Assembly (NCBI GenBank): GCA_046076045.1
Contig: JBJTRI010000083.1
Span: forward strand, 1-61,742
DNA length: 61,742 nt
Reading direction: 5' to 3'
DNA from: JAIOPA01 sp046076045
Lineage (GTDB): Bacteria; Eisenbacteria; RBG-16-71-46
Made by a program: the position numbers and the translations under genes. This document shows positions 26,121 to 35,192 of this stretch, one piece after another. Position 1 is the stretch's first letter, and the number at the start of each line of letters is the position of its first letter. Below the pieces are notes generated by a model that worked only from the letters and a program-made list of their open reading frames with translations, ran no database searches and had not been told where the DNA came from.

Positions 26121-28679
26121 GTGGTCGCGCCTCGCCCGTCCGTCCGCTGGTGGTGGTGGCTGCTCGTGCCCGTGGTGCTGGCGGGCGTGGCGTGGGCCGC
26201 GCTCGCCGTGCTGCTGCCGCCCGCGCGCGTGCGGGCGATCGCCGAGCGCGAGTTGTCGCGGCGCGTGGCGCGCGAGGTGCGGTTCGCGTCGGTTCGCGTG
26301 GGGTTGTTCCCGCCGGTGCGCGTCACGGTGCGTGCGCTCGAGGTGGCCGAGCCCGGCGGGTTCGACGCGGGCTCGCTGTTCGCGTGCGAGGCGGTGCGAC
26401 TCGACCTCGACCCGTGGGCGTTGTGGGCGCGGCGCGTGCGCGTGCAGCGCCTGCACGTGGACTCGCCCACACTGCACGTCGCGGTGCGCGCCGACGGCTC
26501 GAGCAACCTCGACGGGCTCGTGCCCGCCGACACCGCGGTCGCGGCCGGGCCCGCACTCGACCTCGAGGTGCGCGAGTTCCGCGTGCGCGACGGGCGTGTG
26601 CTCGTGGACCACGCCCCGTCGGGCCGCCGCGTGCTGGCCACCGTGGTGACGCGCGCGAGTCTCGAGACGCGTGGCGAGCGTGTGGACACCGAGGGCAGCA
26701 CCGAGGTGACCGGGCTCGCGGTGGGACCGCTCACCGCGCTGCGGCGCGCCGAACTCGACACCTCGCTCGCCGCGCTGCGCTGGGTGCTGGACCATCGCGG
26801 CGCGTGGGACGGCTCGCGTCGGCGGCTGGCACTGGCCACGCTCGCGCTGCGCACCGGCGGCACCGCGATCGGGTGCTCGGGCGTGGTGGACGAGCCGGGG
26901 CCGCGCGCCCGCTTCGACCTGCGCGCGCGCGCCGATGGCGTGGACCTGGCGCAGGTGCTGTCGTGGGTCGCGGTGGCCGACGCCCCGGCGCTGCGGGGTG
27001 TGAGCGGGCGCGGCGCGCTGGCGTGCGACCTCGCGCTGCGCGGGGGGCTCGCGCCGGGTGCGGGCACGCGACTCACCGGCACGCTCGCGGTGCGCGACGG
27101 CGCGCTGCGTTGGCCCGGTGCGCCCACCGAGGTGAGCGGCGTGTCGTTCACCGCCGCGTTCCGGCCCGATTCGCTCGAGGTCGCCGACCTGCGCGCCACG
27201 GTCGCGGGCCAGCCGCTGCGCGCCGAGTTGCTCGCGTGGTCGTTCGCCGCTCCGCGACTCGCGTTCGCGGTGCGCGGCGAGCTCGACCTCGCGGCGGTCG
27301 GGCCGTTGGTCGCGCCCCCCGGTGCGCGCGTGGCCGGGCGGGTCGCGCTCGACGTGCGTGGCCGCGGACCGCTCGCCGACCCCGGCGCGTTCGCACTCGC
27401 GGGCGAGGCCACGTTGCGCGGGGTGAGCGTCGAGGGCGCGGGCACGCCGCGTCCGGTCACCGATGTGAACGGGCGGCTCGCGCTCTCGGCCACGCGCGTC
27501 GAGGTGCGCGACCTGCAGGCGAGCGCGGGGGCGTCGTCGGTGCGACTCGACGCGCGCGTGGACCGCCCGCTCGCACTGCTCGCGGCCCCGGGCGCGATGG
27601 CCCCCGCCGCGGTGTCGTTCGACCTGCGCTCGCCGTCGTTCGAGCCCGCGGCGTGGTTGCCCGCCACCTCGGGTGCGCCCGCACTGCCCAACGCGCGCGG
27701 TACCGGGCGTGTGGCGATCGCGCGGTTGCGTCAGGACCGGCTCGACGTGAGCGACGTGCGCGCCGAGGTGCGACTCGAGCCCGGCGTGTGCGAGGTGACC
27801 TCGTTCGCGTGCGCGGGCTACGGTGGCCGCGTGCGTGGCGAGGCGCGCTTCGACCTGCGCGATGCGGCCCGGCCCGGCTATCGCGTGCGTGCGCGCGTGG
27901 ACGAGGTGCTTGCCGATTCGCTGCTGGGCGCGTGGACGCCGCTCGACGGTCTGGTGCGCGGCACGCTCGGCACGACGCTCGACCTCTCGGGCGAAGGGCT
28001 GTCACGCGCCGACCTCGAGCGCACGCTCACGCTGGTCGGGTTGGCCGCGCTGCGCGAGGGGCGCATCGGGCCGGGGCCCACACTCGACGCGATCGCGTCG
28101 TTCGTGCGCCTGCCGAGCCTGCGGCAACTCGACGTGGCGCGACTCGAGTTGCCGATCCGCATCGAGCACGGACGCGTGACGAGCGACGGGGTGACGTGGT
28201 CGGGCAGCACCGGCGAGTGGCGGTTCGCGGGCGCGGTCGGGTTCGATGGCGTGCTCGACGGTGCGGTCTCGGTGACGCTACCGCCGTCGGCGGTCGCCGC
28301 GGTCGAGGCGCGCTCGGCGCTGGCCGCGGGCGCGCTCACCGACGCGCAGGGCCGCATGTTGATCGACCTGCGCGTGAGCGGGCCCGCGCGTGCACCGCGC
28401 GTGACCTGGGACACCGAGGCGATGCGGGCGCGCCTCGCGGGGCGCGCCGCGCAGGGCATCGCCGAACAGCGTGCGCGGCTCGAGGCCGAGGCGCGTGCGG
28501 CCGCGGCCGCCGCTGCGCAGCGTGCGCTCGGGGGCGCGGGCGACTCGACGGCGGTCCCGGCGGCCCCGTCGGCGGATGCACTGCGCGACACGGTGCGGGC
28601 TGCGGCCCGTGACCTGTGGCGCGGGTTGTTGGGGCGTCCCGCGCGAACCCCGGTCCCGGGCGACAGCACGCGGCGGTGA
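26121..28679 (+). CDS. AsmA-like inner-membrane-anchored periplasmic protein
   Basis: 852 residues. One N-terminal membrane helix (WWWWLLVPVVLAGVAWAALAVLLP) is followed by a very long periplasmic part of short beta-strands. The first ~120 residues have the AsmA pattern (VRAIAERELSRRVAREVRF, VRVTVRALEVAEPGGFDAGSLFACEAVRLDLDPWALW quoted in part, LHVDSPTLHV). The last ~200 match the AsmA C-terminal region (LTLVGLAALREGRIGP, LPIRIEHGRVTSDGV). AsmA/TamB-type proteins form bridge-like channels that carry phospholipid to the outer membrane. The GTG at 26121 follows GGAGGT closely; an ATG at 26091 is an alternative. The end is Ala/Arg-rich. Confidence 0.8.
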   Translation: MVAPRPSVRWWWWLLVPVVLAGVAWAALAVLLPPARVRAIAERELSRRVAREVRFASVRVGLFPPVRVTVRALEVAEPGGFDAGSLFACEAVRLDLDPWALWARRVRVQRLHVDSPTLHVAVRADGSSNLDGLVPADTAVAAGPALDLEVREFRVRDGRVLVDHAPSGRRVLATVVTRASLETRGERVDTEGSTEVTGLAVGPLTALRRAELDTSLAALRWVLDHRGAWDGSRRRLALATLALRTGGTAIGCSGVVDEPGPRARFDLRARADGVDLAQVLSWVAVADAPALRGVSGRGALACDLALRGGLAPGAGTRLTGTLAVRDGALRWPGAPTEVSGVSFTAAFRPDSLEVADLRATVAGQPLRAELLAWSFAAPRLAFAVRGELDLAAVGPLVAPPGARVAGRVALDVRGRGPLADPGAFALAGEATLRGVSVEGAGTPRPVTDVNGRLALSATRVEVRDLQASAGASSVRLDARVDRPLALLAAPGAMAPAAVSFDLRSPSFEPAAWLPATSGAPALPNARGTGRVAIARLRQDRLDVSDVRAEVRLEPGVCEVTSFACAGYGGRVRGEARFDLRDAARPGYRVRARVDEVLADSLLGAWTPLDGLVRGTLGTTLDLSGEGLSRADLERTLTLVGLAALREGRIGPGPTLDAIASFVRLPSLRQLDVARLELPIRIEHGRVTSDGVTWSGSTGEWRFAGAVGFDGVLDGAVSVTLPPSAVAAVEARSALAAGALTDAQGRMLIDLRVSGPARAPRVTWDTEAMRARLAGRAAQGIAEQRARLEAEARAAAAAAAQRALGGAGDSTAVPAAPSADALRDTVRAAARDLWRGLLGRPARTPVPGDSTRR

Positions 28680-28689
28680 CGCCGCGCGA

Positions 28690-30738
28690 TCAGGCGTTCG
28701 CGCGCACCTCGTGGTGCAGCGGGTGCTCGATCTCCTCGACCCACGCGCGCAGCAGGTCGGCCGCGCCGCGCACCGACAGCTCCGCGGGCGGGTGCTCGCC
28801 GCGCACGCGCGACCACGAGCGACCGCCGAACGCGTGCGCCGCCCAGTCGTCGAGCGCGGCGTGCACGCGCGCCTCGACCTCGGGCAGGCGACCGTGGGCG
28901 CGCAGCGAGGCGGCCGCCCACACGCCCAGCCACGCCGGGTCGGGCGCGCCGGGGCCGGCGTGCGTGCGCAGTCCGCGCGGGTCCCACAGCTCGCGCGTCA
29001 CCGTGCCGACGAGTCGGATCGCGTGGTCGGGCGCGAGCAGCATGGGCGGCAGCGCGACCGCGTGCAGCTGCTCGGGGGTCACGCCGCGCACCGCGCCGGT
29101 GTGGCCGTACTCGGGGTGCAGGCAGCCCGCGGCCTCGTCCCAGAACCGGTCGCCGTAGGCGCGTTGCAGCTCGCGCGCCCAAGCCAACTGGAACGCGGCG
29201 TTCTCGCGCCGCCCGACGCGCTTGGCGAGCTGCGACAACGCCACGAGGGCGTGGTACCAGAGCGCGTTGAGGTCGGCGCGACAGCGCGCCGCGAGTCCCT
29301 CGCCCGCCCACAGGAAGCCTTCGCGGTCGCAGCGCACGCCGTGCCGCGAGCCTGCGCGCAGGTGCTGCGCGACGCCGTCGATCACGCGCCACGCGCCGTC
29401 GTGCAGGAACGCCCGCGTCTCCTCGGACTCGCCGTCGCGGCGCACGAGCAGGTCCACGGCGCGCACCAACCACAGCGACGACTCCGGGCTCGCGTAGTGC
29501 GGCATGCCCTGCGGGTCGAACCACTCCGGGGCGAGCCCCTCGTCGACGTACGCGAGGTAGCCGCGCAGCACGTCGCGCGCGAGTGCGAACTCGCGAACGG
29601 TGATGAGGGACGCCGCCACGCGCAGCGCGTCGGGTCCGTACTCGATCCCCAGCACGGGGTCGGTGACGATCGCGGTGCGGTCGGCGCGCTCGACCACCGC
29701 GTCGTGCAGCCGCGCGGCGAGGTGGCTCACCACGCGCACGTCGGTGGCGTCGAGTTCGGTGGCCGCCGCCTGCTCGCGCGCCTCGGGTGCGGCGTGCGCC
29801 TGCGCGGCCTGGCGCGCGGTGTGCGAGGCGCCGGTCACCGCGCTGGCGTTGCGGCTCGCGCGCCGGTCGTGCGCGTCGAGGTCGAGCACGCGCACGCAGT
29901 CGGCGAGCGTTCGGGCCGGCGGCGTGCCGAGCCGGTGCTCGCTCGCGAGCGCGCGGAACAGACCCTCCTCGCACGAGGCGACGAGGTGCAGTTCGCGCTG
30001 CTCGGGGCCCAGCGTGGTGCGCACCCAGCCGGGCAGGAACGCGTCCTCGGCGTCCACCGAGGCGGCCGCGTCGGGCGCGGCCGGGTCGAGGTGCTCGTGC
30101 GGGTGCGCCAGACCGCGCTGCCAGGTCCGCGCCGGCATGAACACGCCGCCGTACCAGAGCGTGAGCGGGGCGGCGCCGTCGCGCGTGACGGTGCGCACGC
30201 GGCCGGGCACGGCCTGCACCACGCCGCGGAAGTCGTTCGTCGCGCGCTGCAGCTCGCGCGGGCCGCGGTCCACCAGCAGCGGCGCGACGTGCAGGCGGAC
30301 GGGTGTGCCCTCGAGCCATCGCCAGGTCGCGACGAGCGCAGCGTGCCCCTCGATCATGCGGAACTCGCGCTCGATCCCCCAGCCGTCGCCGCGCCAGCGC
30401 CAGCGCGGCCACGGGTCGTCGTCGAACGACTCGAGCAGCGCGGCCGGGTAGCCGCGTGCGCCCAGCGCCACGGGGCCGTCGCCGCGGGCCGCGGCCGTGA
30501 ACGTCGGGGTGAGCTCGATCGGCGCGCCGCCGTAGGGGACGAGGCGGTCGTCGAACCGCAGCAGGGACACGGCGAGCGGGCCATCGTCGGGGCCGGGGGC
30601 CGCGAGCAGCACGTGGTCGCGGCGCGTGGCCGCGCCCGAGACGGTGCCGCGCGCCAGCGCGCCACGGCGGTCCACGAGCTGCCACGTCCGGGTGCTGCGC
30701 TCGAGCAGGTCCACGAGGACTTCCTGTCCGTCCGCCAT
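28690..30738 (-). CDS. Divergent glycogen-debranching-enzyme-like protein (amylo-alpha-1,6-glucosidase fold)
   Basis: 682 residues, the length of archaeal-type debranching enzymes. The N-terminal ~280 residues form a beta-rich domain (RDHVLLAAPG, FRMIEGHAALVATWRWL); residues ~350-682 form an (alpha/alpha)6 barrel with EYGPDALRVAASLITVREFALARDVLRGYLAY and RADLNALWYHALVALSQLA. NALWYHAL is a good family match. However, the conserved D-x-S-L-W stretch reads PESSLW, and the usual G-T-V-W-P segment near the end is replaced by PAWLGVWAA. It may be inactive or act on another sugar. The ATG at 30738 is preceded by TATGCT 6 bp away, a leaderless pattern; the 16-residue longer form is unlikely. Confidence 0.68.
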   Translation of the reverse strand: MADGQEVLVDLLERSTRTWQLVDRRGALARGTVSGAATRRDHVLLAAPGPDDGPLAVSLLRFDDRLVPYGGAPIELTPTFTAAARGDGPVALGARGYPAALLESFDDDPWPRWRWRGDGWGIEREFRMIEGHAALVATWRWLEGTPVRLHVAPLLVDRGPRELQRATNDFRGVVQAVPGRVRTVTRDGAAPLTLWYGGVFMPARTWQRGLAHPHEHLDPAAPDAAASVDAEDAFLPGWVRTTLGPEQRELHLVASCEEGLFRALASEHRLGTPPARTLADCVRVLDLDAHDRRASRNASAVTGASHTARQAAQAHAAPEAREQAAATELDATDVRVVSHLAARLHDAVVERADRTAIVTDPVLGIEYGPDALRVAASLITVREFALARDVLRGYLAYVDEGLAPEWFDPQGMPHYASPESSLWLVRAVDLLVRRDGESEETRAFLHDGAWRVIDGVAQHLRAGSRHGVRCDREGFLWAGEGLAARCRADLNALWYHALVALSQLAKRVGRRENAAFQLAWARELQRAYGDRFWDEAAGCLHPEYGHTGAVRGVTPEQLHAVALPPMLLAPDHAIRLVGTVTRELWDPRGLRTHAGPGAPDPAWLGVWAAASLRAHGRLPEVEARVHAALDDWAAHAFGGRSWSRVRGEHPPAELSVRGAADLLRAWVEEIEHPLHHEVRANA

Positions 30739-30744
30739 TCCGCG

Positions 30745-30750
30745 AGCATA
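30745..30750 (-). promoter_or_regulatory. -10 box (TATGCT) of the debranching-like gene
   Basis: TATGCT on the minus strand, 6 bp before the ATG. No convincing -35 box. Confidence 0.4.
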
Positions 30751-30827
30751 AGCGGGATTGTGGGTGGGACGCCACACCGGACCCATCGTGGGGGCCTCGC
30801 GATGGGACCGCTCGCGGGACGAGGTTC

Positions 30828-32015
30828 TCAGTCCGGGTTGCCCGGTCGCCGGATCACGGTGGTGAGCGCGACGAGTTCGGCGCCCTCAAGTCGCTTGGCC
30901 GAGAACGCGCGGTCGAGCCACGGCGCGGAGTTCGGCGTCACGCGCAGCAGCACGATGGCGTGGCCGCGGTCGTGCGCCATGGTGACCGCGTCCTTCCACG
31001 CCGCGTCGAGCTTCTTGGCGTCCGCGCTCTCGGCGACGCCGTCGATCGTGAGGTCCGGCAGGTCGTAGGCCGCACCCACGCGCGAGGCGAGCGACTTGCA
31101 GACCGAGCGCGGCACGGGGTTCACGTGCAGGAACGGCAGCCGCGCCTGGCGCAGCTCGCGGTAGACCGCGGTCATGAACTTCTCGTCGCGCGTCGCGAAC
31201 TGGCCCATGAGGTTGGCCACCGCCACCACCGGCGCGGCACGGTCGAGCTCGCGCCGCAGACCCTGCTCGATGCGGCCGTCCGTCATCTCGACCGTGAGCG
31301 TGGCGGGCCCGGGGTTGTTGCGCGGGTAGTTGTCGGGCTCCATCGGCATGTAGAGCACGAGCTCGCGCTTGTGCTCGTGCGCGGCGCGCACCACCGGTTG
31401 CCGCCCGGTCCCGGCGGGTGCGGCCAGCACGGCGAACGTCTCGGAGCGGCGGCAGGCGGCCACGAGCAGCGACTCGTGCTCGGTCGAGGCGAACAGCACG
31501 AGCGCGAGCCGGCCCGGCGGGCGCTCCGCGTCGTCGTCGCGCAGCGCGGCGCGTTCGATCACCACCTCGTGCGTGGGGCGGCCGCGCGCGCCGACCAGCA
31601 GCGTCACGGTGAGCGTGCCCTTGGCGCCCGCGTCCTCGCGGCCCGACAGCACCTCGGCGCCGCCGCTCTCGACGGCGCGCGTCACCTCGTGGTTCACGCG
31701 CAGCGGCGAGGCACCCTCGGGCAGGCGCACGCGCCAGCGCAGCGCGGGGCCCTCGCCCTCGAGCACGGTGGACTCGAGGGTGCCCTTGGCCAGCCCGGCG
31801 TTCTCGAGCCCGCTCTCGATGCGCTTGCCGATCAGGCGCACCGCGTGCGCGCGGTCGCCGACGTGCAGCCAGCGCCACACCGTGACGCGACCGTGATCCG
31901 AGGCGAACCACATCACGCCCTCGCCCACGAGGAACAACCCGAGGACGGAGGCGACCGCGATCCCGATCAGCAGTGCGGACGGGATCGATCTCTTCGAGGA
32001 GCGTCGTTTGACCAT
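30828..32015 (-). CDS. YibQ-like divergent polysaccharide deacetylase (Polysacc_deac_2) with lost catalytic residues
   Basis: 395 residues with an N-terminal membrane anchor (SALLIGIAVASVLGLFLVGEGV). The second half follows the YibQ family: LYMPMEPDNYPRNNPGPATL, then APVVAVANLMGQFATRDEKFM and GHAIVLLRVTPNS. In active members the corresponding residues are an IDD aspartate pair, an NHMGS histidine and an FxDS motif. Here they read LFAS, NLMGQ and FLHV, so metal binding should be lost. The first ~190 residues resemble a coiled or substrate-presenting region of unknown role. It may be a non-catalytic envelope protein. A TACCGT hexamer (minus strand, 32033-32028) 12 bp before the ATG is a possible -10 box. 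Confidence 0.7.
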   Translation of the reverse strand: MVKRRSSKRSIPSALLIGIAVASVLGLFLVGEGVMWFASDHGRVTVWRWLHVGDRAHAVRLIGKRIESGLENAGLAKGTLESTVLEGEGPALRWRVRLPEGASPLRVNHEVTRAVESGGAEVLSGREDAGAKGTLTVTLLVGARGRPTHEVVIERAALRDDDAERPPGRLALVLFASTEHESLLVAACRRSETFAVLAAPAGTGRQPVVRAAHEHKRELVLYMPMEPDNYPRNNPGPATLTVEMTDGRIEQGLRRELDRAAPVVAVANLMGQFATRDEKFMTAVYRELRQARLPFLHVNPVPRSVCKSLASRVGAAYDLPDLTIDGVAESADAKKLDAAWKDAVTMAHDRGHAIVLLRVTPNSAPWLDRAFSAKRLEGAELVALTTVIRRPGNPD

Positions 32016-32602
32016 GAGGGCGGCGCGACGGTAGCCGGAACGGCCGCGGTGGGGAAGCCCGGGGCGCGGGCGGTGGGTGGGTCCGCTGCGACGGCACCGT
32101 CCACGCCTTCGGGCTCTGGTCGCCGTCGGCCCGCCCGAGCGGTGTCCCGGCACGGGACGGTACGGCGCCCGCGATTCCCACGGCACACGGCCCGGTCCGG
32201 TCCGCCACGCCGGAATCGCGCTCTCGACGTGCCGCTATCGCGCCCTGTCGGGTTCGCCAAGTGGGTTCAGGTCGTCGCCGTGGCGGTGTCGCCCGCCGCG
32301 CTCCGCCTGGCCCGCCACGCCGGTTCGGGTTCTCGGGTAGGCCTTGCGGCCCGCCGGCACCCGGTTCGCCCCCTCGAGGTGGCCATGCCGGTCGGCCCTG
32401 CACCAGCCCTCTCCATATAGGTGCCCGTGCGGAACGCACCGCCGCCACCCGCCCCGGCCGCCGGATTTTTGCAGCCGCGTGACACCGCCCGCGTTTCCGG
32501 GTGTCAGGCTCACCTACGCAGGACGATATTGGATGGGGGGCCTCGCCGTCCCCTGTCGCCCCCGCAGCTCGTCACGGTTCACCTACCGGGAGGTCGTTCC
32601 CC
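32016..32602. other. 587-bp intergenic region
   Basis: No supported gene. It separates the YibQ-like gene (minus) from the Cys-rich protein gene (plus). Slightly less GC-rich patches include CATATAGG (32414-32421), GGATTTTTGC (32462-32471) and GACGATATTGG (32522-32532), any of which could belong to the plus-strand promoter. An inverted repeat TGACACC...GGTGTCA with a 13-nt loop lies at 32480-32506. The phrase CGCCACGCCGG occurs twice about 110 bp apart. Cys-rich gene ribosome-binding site: GGGAGGT at 32588-32594. Confidence 0.5.
32480..32506. promoter_or_regulatory. Inverted repeat upstream of the Cys-rich protein gene
   Basis: 7-bp arms TGACACC/GGTGTCA around 13 bp, about 100 bp before the start codon and 16 bp before a GATATT hexamer. 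It could be an operator or a 5' leader hairpin. Confidence 0.3.
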
Positions 32603-33457
32603 ATGAAGTCGCTGCGTCTCCCCATGCTCGTGATGGTCGCCCTGATGGCGACGGTGTCCGCGTCCTTCGCCTGTCCGTCGTCCAAGACCGCGACCACCGC
32701 CGACGCGAAGGGTGCGAGTGTCGCGCCGGCCGTGGCCAGCAAGGGTTCGGTGCCCGCGGTGCCCGCGAGCGGCGGCTGCTCGGCCGAGGCGATCCGCGTG
32801 AAGGGTGCGTCGGCGTCGGGCCACGGCTGCTCGGCCGAGATGGCCGCACAGTGCACGCCGGCCATGCGCGAGGCGTGCGCCAAGAACCCCAAGGTGGCGG
32901 CTGCGATGGGCTGCGACCCGAGCGGCAAGGGCACCACGGTGACCGCGGCGGCGCAGGGCTCGAAGGGCTCGGGCGTCAAGGTGGCGGCGGCCTCGTCGGG
33001 TGACCACTGCGGCATGAAGGGCGCGTCGGCGAAGGGTGCCACCGCGGGCGGCAAGGAGTGCTCGGCGCACGCGAACGCCGCGGCGCACGACTGCTCGCCG
33101 TGTGCGGACTGGGTGGGCTGCGAGAAGGACGTGCGCGCGCTCAAGGCCAAGTCGCAGGTCGTCGCGCTCAAGAACGGCGTCATGGTCGTGTACACGGCGG
33201 ATCGCGCTGCGGACGTGCGTTCGCTGCAGTCCGCGGTCGCCAAGCGCCACGAGCGCATGGCTGCGGCGCTCTCGAGCACCGACACCAAGAAGCTGTGCGA
33301 CGATTGCCGGACGATGCGCGGCGCGATGGCGAGCGGTCGTCTCACCCGGGAGATCGTGAACGTGGAGAGCGGCTGCATGACGCTCATCACGTCCGAGGAC
33401 AAGAGCATCGTGCGCATGATCCGCACCATGACGGGCCAGCCGGTCGCGATGCGCTGA
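32603..33457 (+). CDS. Secreted cysteine-rich protein of unknown function
   Basis: 284 residues; I recognise no family. Signal peptide LPMLVMVALMATVSASFA is followed directly by CPSS, so the mature protein could be lipidated or simply begin with Cys. Residues ~25-155 are low-complexity Ala/Gly/Lys/Ser with cysteines about every 10-20 residues (GGCSAE, GHGCSAE, QCTP, ACAK, GCDP, DHCGM, ECSAH). The C-terminal ~130 residues look folded, with CSPCADWVGCEKD, a helical stretch VRSLQSAVAKRHERMAAAL, LCDDCRTMRGAM and VESGCMTLITS. Fourteen cysteines and several histidines suggest metal binding or disulfides. Start chosen by GGGAGGT. It is followed by a strong terminator, so probably monocistronic. Confidence 0.7.
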   Translation: MKSLRLPMLVMVALMATVSASFACPSSKTATTADAKGASVAPAVASKGSVPAVPASGGCSAEAIRVKGASASGHGCSAEMAAQCTPAMREACAKNPKVAAAMGCDPSGKGTTVTAAAQGSKGSGVKVAAASSGDHCGMKGASAKGATAGGKECSAHANAAAHDCSPCADWVGCEKDVRALKAKSQVVALKNGVMVVYTADRAADVRSLQSAVAKRHERMAAALSSTDTKKLCDDCRTMRGAMASGRLTREIVNVESGCMTLITSEDKSIVRMIRTMTGQPVAMR

Positions 33458-33476
33458 GCTCGGCCATGTGTGGTTT

Positions 33477-33509
33477 CGAGGGGCCGCCGCTCACCGCGAC
33501 GGCCCCTCG
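33477..33509 (+). terminator. Terminator of the Cys-rich protein gene
   Basis: 10-bp perfect stem CGAGGGGCCG/CGGCCCCTCG with a 13-nt loop, 20 bp after the stop, followed by CTCTTT. One of the few hairpins here with a short T-run. Confidence 0.7.
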
Positions 33510-33532
33510 CTCTTTGCGGCCGCGTCCGGGGC

Positions 33533-33561
33533 TTGGCGCGCCGCCCCCCACAACCTAGGGT
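33533..33561 (+). promoter_or_regulatory. Leaderless promoter of the two-component operon
   Basis: TTGGCG (33533-33538), exactly 17 bp, TAGGGT (33556-33561). The -10 ends 7 bp before the kinase ATG at 33569 and no Shine-Dalgarno is present. Confidence 0.55.
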
Positions 33562-33568
33562 GGTGCCC

Positions 33569-35125
33569 ATGCCGATCCCCCGCCCGTCGTTCCTGCCGCG
33601 CTCCCGCCAGCTCCGGCTCGTCCTGCTCATCCTGGCCGTCGCGCTGCCCGCGCTGGTGCTGGCGGTGACCGGCGTGCTGCTCACCCTGCGCATCGGCCAT
33701 CAGGTCGAGGTCGACGCCCGCCGCTACCACCAGTACGTGGCGGAGCTCGTGGCCGAGGTCTTCGAGCGCGAGCTGGTGGACCAGGTGCGCGACTCCATCG
33801 CCTCGGCCGAGACCGCCGCGCGCGAGACCGGCGACCTCGAGGCCGTGCGCCGCGCGCTCGCGACGCGCGTCCGACTGTACGAGGCTCCGTACGTCATCCC
33901 GTTCGAGGAACTCAACGACGCGGCCGCGCGCCCGGTCGACGGCCGGTTGCTGTTGTACGGCGAGGACCCGAGCGGTCGGCGGCATCACCCGTACGCGGTC
34001 ATGCTGCTCAACGGCCCGGATGGCGTCACGCTCTGTGGCGCCGGGTACTGGTTCAACCCGCGGGCGTTCCTGTCCAGCACCCTCCGCGACGTGGTCGTCG
34101 AGCGCCTGCCGAAGCAGGCCGGCATGTACGGCACGATCAAGCTGTTGCGTGACCTCAGCATCTCGGTGGTGGACGACGATGGCCACGAGTTCGCGCGCAT
34201 GCGCGAGGGCGCGCTGCCCGAGGCGGCGGTCGAGCATCCCATGAAGGGCCCGTTCGAGGGCTATCGCGTGCGCGTCACCTCCACGCCGGGTTCGGCCGTC
34301 GAGGCGGCACGCCGACTGGTGTTCGTCGAGGTCGTGTTCATCGGCGTGCTCACGCTGGTTTTGTTGGGCGCGATCGCGGTGGGGGTGCGCTACATCGCGC
34401 GGCAGGTCGAGGTGCTCAACACCAAGACCAGCTTCGTCTCCAACGTGACGCACGAGCTCAAGACCCCGGTCTCGGTGATCAAGTTGGCGGTCGAGACGCT
34501 CGAGATGAATCGGTTCCGCGACGACCGGGAGCGCGAGAAGTACCTGCGCACAATCACGCGCGAGAGCGACCGTCTGGCCCAACTGGTGGACAACATCCTC
34601 GACTACTCGCGCCTCGAGGCCGGGCAGAAGCAGCTGCACAAGTCGCCGACCGACCTGCGCAACGTGGTGAACTCCGCCATGGACAGCTTCCGGCTGCGTC
34701 TCGACGATGCCGGTTTCAAGACCGAGGTCTGGCTGCCCGAGGCGCTGCCGCCGGTCATGGCCGACGAGCGCGCGCTCACCCACTGCCTGCTCAACCTGCT
34801 CGACAACGCGGTCAAGTACTCGCGCGACCGCCGCGAGGTGCGGGTCTCGGTGGGTTCGCGCGACGGCATGGTGACCCTGTCGGTGGCCGACCGCGGGATC
34901 GGTATCCCGCTGGAGGACCAGGAGCGGGTGTTCGAGAAGTTCGCCCGGGCCGAGACCGGGCTGGTCCACGATGTGAAGGGGGCCGGTCTGGGGCTGTCGC
35001 TTGTCCAGATGCTGGTTCGGGCGCATCATGGGCGCGTCGAACTGGTGAGTACGCCCGGCGAGGGGAGCACGTTCACCATCCTCCTGCCGGTGTGGGACGG
35101 TGGCCAGGGGGTCGTTCCGGCCTGA
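33569..35125 (+). CDS. Sensor histidine kinase
   Basis: 518 residues. Two membrane helices (residues ~16-41 and ~250-273) flank a ~200-residue periplasmic sensor domain I do not recognise. The cytoplasmic part has FVSNVTHELKTPVSVIKLA with phospho-acceptor His295. The ATPase boxes follow: LLDNAVKYS (N), VADRGIGIP (G1), FEKFARAE (F) and GAGLGLSLV (G2). There is no obvious HAMP domain; the second helix runs almost directly into the dimerisation helix. The OmpR-type regulator gene 67 bp downstream is its likely partner. The ATG at 33569 fits the leaderless promoter. The signal is unknown. Confidence 0.92.
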   Translation: MPIPRPSFLPRSRQLRLVLLILAVALPALVLAVTGVLLTLRIGHQVEVDARRYHQYVAELVAEVFERELVDQVRDSIASAETAARETGDLEAVRRALATRVRLYEAPYVIPFEELNDAAARPVDGRLLLYGEDPSGRRHHPYAVMLLNGPDGVTLCGAGYWFNPRAFLSSTLRDVVVERLPKQAGMYGTIKLLRDLSISVVDDDGHEFARMREGALPEAAVEHPMKGPFEGYRVRVTSTPGSAVEAARRLVFVEVVFIGVLTLVLLGAIAVGVRYIARQVEVLNTKTSFVSNVTHELKTPVSVIKLAVETLEMNRFRDDREREKYLRTITRESDRLAQLVDNILDYSRLEAGQKQLHKSPTDLRNVVNSAMDSFRLRLDDAGFKTEVWLPEALPPVMADERALTHCLLNLLDNAVKYSRDRREVRVSVGSRDGMVTLSVADRGIGIPLEDQERVFEKFARAETGLVHDVKGAGLGLSLVQMLVRAHHGRVELVSTPGEGSTFTILLPVWDGGQGVVPA

Positions 35126-35192
35126 GGCACCGGGGTCGCGGCCGCGTCGAGCGGTCCGCGACGACGAGGGGCGTGAGCCCCGGGAGAGGACC

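Noticed and set aside
23576..28612. A 1678-codon open frame on the plus strand
   Set aside because: It is antisense to the second OmpA and KDPG aldolase genes and out of frame with the AsmA-like gene. Its composition is Arg/Ala/His/Gly-rich nonsense with no start signal.
32016..32602. A small protein gene in the 587-bp gap
   Set aside because: Open frames exist on both strands, but none has a start signal, a signal peptide or protein-like composition.
35126..35192. Terminator between the histidine kinase and its response regulator (7-bp stem)
   Set aside because: The stem is short, lies inside a probable operon and is expected by chance in such GC-rich DNA.
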